This document shows, piece by piece, positions 1 to 5,088 of a stretch of 8,008 bases of DNA. Positions within the stretch are counted from its first letter, which is position 1. Every line of letters begins with the position of its first letter. A program made the position numbers and the translations under genes. The stretch covers positions 1 to 8,008 of the forward strand of contig CAJWER010000129.1 in NCBI GenBank assembly GCA_913030785.1, given 5' to 3'. Under the pieces are notes generated by a model, which saw only the letters and a list, made by a program, of their open reading frames with translations, was not told the origin of the DNA and did not search any database. Source of the stretch: an uncultured Chloroflexota bacterium (GTDB lineage: Bacteria; Chloroflexota; Dehalococcoidia; Lucifugimonadales; CAJWER01).

Positions 1-790
1 TGTTTGTGCTAAGGCGCGAGATGGGCTCCACCAGTTCAATGGGCATGACGCCGTAGCCGGCTCTCCACCCGGTCATCGCATAGGTCTTGGAGAAGCCATC
101 GAGGATGATGGTCCGTTCCAGCATTCCCGGAAAGGCCGTGATGCTGTGGTGCTCGCCCTCGTACAGGAATCGGCTGTAGATCTCGTCTGAGAGTACGACC
201 AGGTCGTGCTCTCGGGCCAGCTTGGCGAGTGCTTCGAGGTCGTCCTTTTCGACGATGCTCCCGCAGGGGTTGTTGGGCGAGTTGATAATCATCATCTTGG
301 TGCGTGGCGTGATCTGGGAGGCGACCTCTTCCACGTTGACCGCGAAGTCACGCTCGGCGAGCAGTTTCATGGGGACGGGCACGCCGCCAACGAAGTTGAT
401 CATGGACTCGTATATGGGAAAGCCGGGGTTCGGGTAGAGTACCTCGTCCCCCTCGTCGACCAGCGCAAGTATCGCAAAGAACATGATGGGCTTGCCGCCC
501 GGGGTGATCACGACGTTGTCCCCTGTGACAGGGATGTTTCGTGTCGTGGCGATCTCCTTGGCGATGCTGGTCCTAGCCTCATTGAGCCCGGGAGACGGGC
601 CATAGTGGGTGTAACCGCTCCTGAGGGCATTTGCGCCAGCCTCAATGATATTTTCAGGTGTGTCGAAATCGGGCTCACCGATCTCGAGGTGGATGATGTT
701 TCTGCCCTCTGCCTCAAGCCGCTTGGCCTTGGCCAGGACCTCGAAGGCGGTCTCAGTACCAAGGCGCCCCATCCGCTCGGCTAGTTTCAT
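1..790 (-). CDS. Pyridoxal-phosphate aminotransferase, class I/II (partial, C-terminus beyond window)
   Basis: The reverse strand reads openly from ATG at 790 to the left edge, giving 263 codons that begin MKLAERMGRLGTETAFEV. This is the N-terminal two thirds of a fold-type I, aspartate-aminotransferase-like enzyme, which transfers an amino group between an amino acid and a 2-oxo acid in the cytoplasm. Visible family signatures are IGEPDFDTP (substrate-side loop), THYGPSPGL, NSPNNPCG with the PLP-contacting Asn at residue 174, LSDEIYS with Asp202 and Tyr205, and SKTYAMTGWRAGY with the Schiff-base lysine at 235. The C-terminal domain, including the arginine that usually binds the substrate carboxylate, is missing because the window ends. 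The start is supported by TAGGAG about 8 bases upstream. The gene is divergent from ispH. Substrate specificity (aspartate, aromatic, LL-DAP or alanine) cannot be read from this part, so no symbol is given. Confidence 0.93.
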   Translation of the reverse strand, partial: MKLAERMGRLGTETAFEVLAKAKRLEAEGRNIIHLEIGEPDFDTPENIIEAGANALRSGYTHYGPSPGLNEARTSIAKEIATTRNIPVTGDNVVITPGGKPIMFFAILALVDEGDEVLYPNPGFPIYESMINFVGGVPVPMKLLAERDFAVNVEEVASQITPRTKMMIINSPNNPCGSIVEKDDLEALAKLAREHDLVVLSDEIYSRFLYEGEHHSITAFPGMLERTIILDGFSKTYAMTGWRAGYGVMPIELVEPISRLSTN

Positions 791-1015
791 TCGTTCGCTC
801 CTACATACAGTGGTGAAGATCTATTTGTCCGTCTCGCCCAATTTCCAGTAGGAAACAGGATAAACTATCGCTGGAGTCGCGTGGAATTCAGGCTCAACAG
901 TCCTTAGATTCAAGGGCCAGATGGCGCTCGTCCCCGCCCCCACCTTGTGCATGTGGCGCCCGATGGTGCAAGTATACCGAAGCTGCGGACGTTGGGGAAG
1001 GTTGGGGTGCCGTTG

Positions 1016-1024
1016 TGATAGAAT
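1016..1024 (+). promoter_or_regulatory. Candidate extended -10 promoter for ispH operon
   Basis: TGATAGAAT fits the extended -10 pattern TGnTATAAT with one mismatch and lies 45 bases before the ispH start. No good -35 hexamer is found at the normal distance; the tandem GTTGGGG repeats at 991-997 and 1001-1007 are at the wrong spacing. Transcription from here would start near 1031 and give a leader of about 40 bases. This is a pattern match only. Confidence 0.35.
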
Positions 1025-1050
1025 CCGATATCTGACACCGTACACTTCAC

Positions 1051-1060
1051 GGGGAGAGGA
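1051..1060 (+). promoter_or_regulatory. Ribosome binding site of ispH
   Basis: GGGGAGAGGA ends 9 bases before the ATG at 1070. It supports that start, which also places the first iron-sulfur cysteine at the family position, residue 12. Confidence 0.6.
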
Positions 1061-1069
1061 CGTCTCGAT

Positions 1070-1990
1070 ATGAAGGTCTTTTTGGGGACGCCGCGCGGCT
1101 TTTGTGCGGGGGTTGTTAGAGCCATTGATGTGGTCGAAATAGCCCTCGAACGGTTCGGGTCCCCCGTCTACGTGAAACACCAGATCGTCCACAACCCCTA
1201 CGTCGCAAACTCCCTCGAAGCCAAGGGCGCGATCACCGTGGAGGATGTCGAGGACATCCCCGAGGGCGCCACGGTGGTATTCTCGGCCCACGGCTCTCCG
1301 CCTGAAGATTTCCAAAAAGCCGCCTCACGGAACCTGCACGTTATCGATGCTACGTGCCCCCTTGTGACCAAGGTGCACAACGAGGCCCACAAATATGCGA
1401 AGGAAGGTCGTAGACTGATGCTGGTCGGGCACCGTGGTCATCAGGAGGTCAAGGGATCGATGGGCCAGGAGTCCATGCACCTTGTTGATGACGGCGAGTC
1501 GACCGATTTACCGGACTGGAATCCAGACATCCCAGTCACAGTGCTGACCCAGACCACCCTTTCGGTGGACGATACTCAGCAAGCGATCGACGAGATACGC
1601 GGCCGCTTCAAGGACGTCGTAGTACGCAACGACCTGTGTTATGCGACGACCAACAGGCAGTCCTCTGTCAAGCAACTATGTCGCGTCGTCGACGTTGTGC
1701 TCGTCATTGGCGCCCCTGAAAGTTCGAATTGCAACCGTCTGCGCGAGGTGGCTCAGGCTCACGGCGTGAGGTCATACCTGATCAACGGGCCCGAGGACCT
1801 AGACATGAAATGGCTCGAGGGCGTGGATAATGTCGGTATTACATCTGGCGCGTCGACCCCTGAGCTGTTGGTGGACGCGGTGATACAGGCTATTGATCCG
1901 GATGAAGTGAGCCTACTGAAGGGCGCGGAGGAAGACGTCAGCTTCGTTTTGCCTGTCGAGTTGAGGCCTATTCCGGGGAAGACGACCTAG
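1070..1990 (+). CDS. ispH: 4-hydroxy-3-methylbut-2-enyl diphosphate reductase IspH (LytB)
   Basis: This 306-residue protein is the last enzyme of the MEP pathway. It is a cytoplasmic iron-sulfur enzyme that reduces HMBPP to a mixture of IPP and DMAPP. All key family positions are visible: cluster cysteines C12 (RGFCAGV), C96 (DATCPLV) and C190 (LCYATTNRQ); substrate-binding H41 (IVHNPYV), H74 (SAHG) and H124; the proton-relay E126 in GHQEV; the TQTTLSVDDT loop at 160-169; SSN at 218-220; and S262 in TSGAST. Length is normal for a single-domain IspH, with no fused S1 or other domain. The ATG at 1070 has a ribosome binding site. The stop TAG at 1988-1990 is immediately followed by the ATG of the flavoprotein gene, so the two are very probably co-transcribed and translationally coupled. 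Its presence shows that the host makes isoprenoids by the non-mevalonate route. Confidence 0.97.
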   Translation: MKVFLGTPRGFCAGVVRAIDVVEIALERFGSPVYVKHQIVHNPYVANSLEAKGAITVEDVEDIPEGATVVFSAHGSPPEDFQKAASRNLHVIDATCPLVTKVHNEAHKYAKEGRRLMLVGHRGHQEVKGSMGQESMHLVDDGESTDLPDWNPDIPVTVLTQTTLSVDDTQQAIDEIRGRFKDVVVRNDLCYATTNRQSSVKQLCRVVDVVLVIGAPESSNCNRLREVAQAHGVRSYLINGPEDLDMKWLEGVDNVGITSGASTPELLVDAVIQAIDPDEVSLLKGAEEDVSFVLPVELRPIPGKTT

Positions 1991-3265
1991 ATGCGGTATG
2001 ACGTCATTGTCGTAGGCGCTGGGCCTGCGGGAAGCACAACCGCTCGAGAGTGTGCTGCGCGGGGTCTGAGCGTGATTCTGCTCGACAGGGCGGAGTTCCC
2101 TCGTGACAAGCCATGTGGTGGCGCTGTCACCGTGAGAGCGCTTGACCTGCTGCCATTTGACATCACCCCCGTTGTGGAACGCGCCATCTCGTCCGTGCAC
2201 TTCACCACGCGTCAGAGCAAGGGCTTTACGCGTCGCTCGTCGGAGGATCTGGTGTTCCTGACCCAGCGCTCAAAGCTCGACGCGTACCTTGTAGAGCGTG
2301 CGGTGGAGGCCGGTGTAGAGCTGCGAGAGGGTTTTCAGGTGAAGGTGGTCGAGCGGCACAAGACCCACGTTGTCGTGGGGAACGGCGGTCACCTCGTAGA
2401 AGGGACCACGCTGGTGGCTGCGGACGGGGCCAACGGCACTACTGCCAAGCTCGCAGGTATTAGCGTGCAGGTGAGGCAGCACATCGCCCTTGAGGGCAAC
2501 ATCACTCCGCCGAGCGGAGTACCCGATCGTTGGCAAGACATAATTGGTCTGGACGTGGGCGGCATGGAGGGGGGGTACGGCTGGATATTCCCCAAGGGGG
2601 ACCATGTCAACATTGGCCTGGGGGGCTGGAAGCACGTTGGCTCAACGCTTCGGGAGAGGCTTGATGGGCTGGTCCGCTACTACGGTTTAGATCCCAAGGA
2701 AGTATGGGGCCTCAGAGGGCACCATCTGCCGATGCGCAGGCGAGGTTCGACCCTGGCGGACGGGAATGTTCTATTGGTTGGCGATGCTGCCGGACTGGTC
2801 GATCCTGTGACCGACGAAGGGATCCACTCGGCCATCTGGAGTGGGCGGGCGGCAGCGGGTCACCTGGCCGAGTATGTAGCTGGTGAGGTGGTCGACCTGG
2901 CGGCGTACGGCCGAGAGGTCGAGCGTGACCTTGCTCCGGACCTCGTGGCGTCACGGCAGTTTCATGACCTACTCCACCTCTCGCCCACACTCTATCTCTG
3001 GGTGGAGCGGCGCACGTCTATCATCTGGCGGCTAACCTGTCGCATCCTCCGAGGAGAGCAGACCTACGCCGCTGTGATGGGGAAACATACCTTCATCGCA
3101 TTTGTCATAGGCTTCGTTTCTGACCTGATAAGTGTCACACCTGTACTCCGAAGGATGGCGGGTCTGCGTGACGCTTCTCCTCCCGAGCGGTTCTTTCGCC
3201 GCCGTCGTTCCGTGGGCGCCGCGCGTCCCAGTTTGGGGCAAGGCTCAGAGCTGTCTGATCGTTGA
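1991..3265 (+). CDS. Geranylgeranyl reductase family FAD-dependent oxidoreductase
   Basis: This 424-residue flavoprotein belongs to the geranylgeranyl reductase/ChlP family, which hydrogenates double bonds of geranylgeranyl chains in lipids, quinones or chlorophyll precursors. The sequence shows the N-terminal Rossmann motif GAGPAG (9-14) with Asp32 at the end of strand 2, the family PCGG motif with Cys42, AADGANG (143-149), the YGWIFP signature (196-201) and the second FAD motif GDAAG (264-268) followed by DEGIHSAIWSG. The C-terminus holds a hydrophobic stretch (HTFIAFVIGFVSDLI) and then a basic, low-complexity tail with RFFRRRR, which may help membrane association. The start codon touches the ispH stop, with GGGGAAG nine bases upstream inside ispH. 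This pairing suggests work on an isoprenoid made from IspH products. The exact substrate (menaquinone side chain, carotenoid, polyprenyl phosphate or membrane lipid) is not determined. No bacteriochlorophyll genes are nearby, so ChlP itself is unproven. Confidence 0.88.
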   Translation: MRYDVIVVGAGPAGSTTARECAARGLSVILLDRAEFPRDKPCGGAVTVRALDLLPFDITPVVERAISSVHFTTRQSKGFTRRSSEDLVFLTQRSKLDAYLVERAVEAGVELREGFQVKVVERHKTHVVVGNGGHLVEGTTLVAADGANGTTAKLAGISVQVRQHIALEGNITPPSGVPDRWQDIIGLDVGGMEGGYGWIFPKGDHVNIGLGGWKHVGSTLRERLDGLVRYYGLDPKEVWGLRGHHLPMRRRGSTLADGNVLLVGDAAGLVDPVTDEGIHSAIWSGRAAAGHLAEYVAGEVVDLAAYGREVERDLAPDLVASRQFHDLLHLSPTLYLWVERRTSIIWRLTCRILRGEQTYAAVMGKHTFIAFVIGFVSDLISVTPVLRRMAGLRDASPPERFFRRRRSVGAARPSLGQGSELSDR

Positions 3266-3371
3266 CGTGGTGTTGCGCACCCTAGTTTTGGGCAGAGCGT
3301 TATAGCCTTAAGTCGCATGTCGAGGTCCCTGTACCCCCTGTCCCATTTCCCACCGAAGAGCCCAAAATATC

Positions 3372-3380
3372 AGAGAGAGG
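3372..3380 (+). promoter_or_regulatory. Ribosome binding site deciding the GTG start of comB
   Basis: AGAGAGAGG ends 6 bases before GTG at 3387. Since no ATG fits the frame at the family N-terminus, this purine-rich stretch is what fixes the unusual GTG start. Confidence 0.55.
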
Positions 3381-3386
3381 TGTTGC

Positions 3387-4079
3387 GTGGAGATACGGCT
3401 GGAGAGCCTTTTGGACGGTGCGCGCAGGGCGAGAGGGACCGCCGTGGTCATCGACGTCTATAGAGCGTTCACTACTGCCGCAGTGGCGTTTTCGAGGGGC
3501 GCCGAGGCCATTATCATTGTGGCCGAACTTGAGAGGGCGCTGGACCTCAAAAAGCAGGGCGCTGCCGCGTTTGCGTTTGGAGAGGTTGACGGGTTCATGC
3601 CGGACGGGTTCGACTATGGCAATTCGCCCTTCGAGCTGTCCACTGCCGATGTTGAGGGCAAGACTCTGGTCCAGCGAACTTCTGCGGGCACGGTTGGTGT
3701 TGAGGCTGCAGCGGCAAACTCCGAGCGCACATTCGCGGCCTCTCTCGTGACAGCGCGGGCGACCGCTAGCGTGATTGCCGCTGAGGGGCCCGAGCTGGTC
3801 ACGGTGATCGCGATGGGGGATGCTGGGAAGTTTCGGACTGACGAGGACGAGCAGTGCTCCCTCTACATAAGGGGCATGCTTCAAGGGATGACCCCCGATC
3901 GCGATGCTGTTGGCTCACTGGTCTTGTCCGGAGAGCAGTCGCGCAAGTTCGACAATCCGACGCGACCGCATCTATACACCCAAGACAGAGATATGGCCCT
4001 CGAAGTCGACAGCGTTCCATTCGCTGTCGCGGTTGAGCGGGAGGACGGGCTGCTGGTGGCACGACCGGTCTCTCCCTAG
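3387..4079 (+). CDS. comB: 2-phosphosulfolactate phosphatase (ComB family)
   Basis: This 230-residue protein matches the ComB family of Mg-dependent acid phosphatases, which hydrolyse 2-phosphosulfolactate to sulfolactate and phosphate. In methanogens this step leads to coenzyme M; in bacteria the role is less clear and is usually linked to sulfolactate formation. Family features seen are VVIDVYRAFTT with Asp23 and Arg26, a GE-D-G motif (GEVDG, 65-69), GFDYGNSPFE (74-83) and LVQRTSAGT (94-102), and the length is typical. Translation begins with GTG at 3387, six bases after a purine-rich ribosome binding site. It follows the flavoprotein gene after 121 bases on the same strand, so co-transcription is possible but not shown. 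No comA, comC or other sulfonate genes are visible in the window, so the pathway context is unknown. Confidence 0.9.
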   Translation: MEIRLESLLDGARRARGTAVVIDVYRAFTTAAVAFSRGAEAIIIVAELERALDLKKQGAAAFAFGEVDGFMPDGFDYGNSPFELSTADVEGKTLVQRTSAGTVGVEAAAANSERTFAASLVTARATASVIAAEGPELVTVIAMGDAGKFRTDEDEQCSLYIRGMLQGMTPDRDAVGSLVLSGEQSRKFDNPTRPHLYTQDRDMALEVDSVPFAVAVEREDGLLVARPVSP

Positions 4080-4187
4080 TTACCTTCAAGGTTGGCCCTG
4101 CCGGCGGAGTCTTTCGTCGCGTCTAAAGCTGCTGTACTATTGGGTCGAAATTCGGCCTCCATCGCTCTTGCGTAGCTGCGGGCCAAC

Positions 4188-4192
4188 GGGAG
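4188..4192 (+). promoter_or_regulatory. Ribosome binding site for the TTG start at 4200
   Basis: GGGAG lies 7 bases before TTG at 4200. An in-frame stop at 4173-4175 rules out a start further upstream, and the signal peptide begins directly at this TTG. Confidence 0.45.
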
Positions 4193-4199
4193 CAGGCGC

Positions 4200-4634
4200 T
4201 TGATCTTGGTTTCCCTGCTTGCACTCGGTACTGCCGCCGCCGCTGCTGCCGCGATCGCCCTCCTGGTATCTGGCAATCCCGCACACGCGGAGCCGCCGGA
4301 GGGAATGGTCGAGTTCCAGTACGGTAACTGTTTCGCAGTCGTGTCGGTTGAGGCGGGAGCGTCCGCGTTCTTTTACGTCAGTGATCCCGGCTTGGCGACC
4401 GTCTGGCCGGGGAGCGCCACGTGGGCGGAGTTGCCGGCGAGCGTTCCTGCCAACTCCTGGTGGAGCCTGATCACGGGAGTACCCCATCCAGGCGTGTTTG
4501 GCATTCTCGCGGATGGATATTCGACATCATCTCCTGTACTAACGCCCCTCTCCTCAGTGCCTACGGTGAGGGTTCTCGGCGGTGGATGCAGGTGCTGGCA
4601 AATTCGCCCTTTTGAACGACGTCGAAGCGCCTAG
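4200..4634 (+). CDS. Secreted protein of unknown function, N-terminal part (frameshifted gene)
   Basis: The 5' part of a gene that appears broken by a frameshift. From TTG at 4200 it encodes a signal peptide: MILVSLLALG, a run of seven alanines, more hydrophobic residues, then NPAHA with likely cleavage after Ala30. The n-region lacks lysine or arginine, which is atypical. The mature part (31 to about 127) has FFYVSDPGLATVW, WPGSATW and a YSTSSPVLTPLSSVPTVRV stretch, which I recall from large bacterial surface proteins as a segment placed before a second beta-rich domain. After about 4583 the reading turns into cysteine- and arginine-rich nonsense (CRCWQIRPFERRRSA) before the stop at 4632-4634. 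Moving to the next frame by skipping one base restores a sensible protein, encoded at 4582-5055. It is therefore read here as one exported protein of about 284 residues with a one-base insertion. No function is known to me. Confidence 0.6.
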   Translation: MILVSLLALGTAAAAAAAIALLVSGNPAHAEPPEGMVEFQYGNCFAVVSVEAGASAFFYVSDPGLATVWPGSATWAELPASVPANSWWSLITGVPHPGVFGILADGYSTSSPVLTPLSSVPTVRVLGGGCRCWQIRPFERRRSA

Positions 4635-5055
4635 CTCTGTGCTGGTTGAGTTCGACTTCGACATCGTCGACCAACACAACCCGGATGAGCGGCGTGTGCA
4701 GGTGGTCAGCGGGGCGGATCCGGAAGGGGAGTGTCTTTCGCTTGCGGAGGTAGTCAGCGGCAGCGATGCTAGTCCAAGTCCGAAATCCCATCTGTTCCGC
4801 GGCGAGGTGCTTCTCAGCGTAGAAGCGGCCTCTTTAGGCGAGGGGGATGGTGCGGTCCGGGTCCAGCCAGGGGACACCGTCACTGTCACGTACTACGAGC
4901 ATGGTGGATTTGAGGTGCTGTCGACTCACGAAGTATCGGTCGGGTTCGCTGGGGGCGACTTGCCGGTGGGAGGCTCGTTGGCGCTCCTGGCGGCGGCTAT
5001 TGACTACGCGGCGGCGCGGGTATGGGGTTTTCGGTATTCCGGTGGGGCGGACTAG
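4582..5055 (+). CDS. Secreted protein of unknown function, C-terminal part (frameshifted gene)
   Basis: The 3' continuation of the preceding fragment in the +1 frame. It could formally begin with GTG at 4582, but no ribosome binding site precedes it and it has no signal sequence, so it is unlikely to be an independent gene. It reads DAGAGKFALLNDVEAPS, VLVEFDFDIVDQHNPDERR (21-38), SGADPEGE (43-50), LFRGEVLLS (71-79), and DGAVRVQPGDTVTVTYYE (89-106). The alternating hydrophobic pattern and GDT-VTYY motif suggest an immunoglobulin-like or similar beta-sandwich domain of an extracellular protein. The tail has LPVGG (127-131), then a short hydrophobic stretch broken by an aspartate, ending GFRYSGGAD. 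This loosely resembles a cell-wall sorting or membrane anchor but is not a clean one. The gene ends 33 bases from the end of the convergent membrane protein gene. Confidence 0.6.
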   Translation: MDAGAGKFALLNDVEAPSSVLVEFDFDIVDQHNPDERRVQVVSGADPEGECLSLAEVVSGSDASPSPKSHLFRGEVLLSVEAASLGEGDGAVRVQPGDTVTVTYYEHGGFEVLSTHEVSVGFAGGDLPVGGSLALLAAAIDYAAARVWGFRYSGGAD

Positions 5056-5088
5056 CACCGATGATGATGGTCGAAAGGTACTCCCCGG

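Noticed and set aside
206..784. Long plus-strand open frame opposite the aminotransferase
   Set aside because: It is antisense to a gene with full aminotransferase motifs, has no ribosome binding site and reads as arginine/glycine/aspartate-rich sequence without any family pattern.
821..1315. Minus-strand open frame across the intergenic region and start of ispH
   Set aside because: It overlaps the ispH start on the other strand, shows no domain and no ribosome binding site; the region is better explained as a divergent promoter region.
3227..3294. Two similar short hairpin-like sequences (CCCAGTTTGGGGCA and CCCTAGTTTTGGGCA) near the end of the flavoprotein gene
   Set aside because: Stems are only 3-4 base pairs with no following T-run, and the first lies inside the coding sequence; too weak for a terminator or a repeat family.
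3300..3884. Minus-strand frame opposite comB
   Set aside because: Shadow of a well-supported ComB-family gene; composition is that of a reverse frame.
4081..4140. ACCTTCAAGGT inverted repeat and TACTAT -10-like sequence after comB
   Set aside because: The repeat leaves a one-base loop, so it cannot fold as a hairpin, and the TACTAT has only a poor -35 (TTTCGT).
5056..5088. Possible bidirectional terminator between the convergent genes
   Set aside because: The 33-base gap contains no inverted repeat followed by a T-run on either strand.
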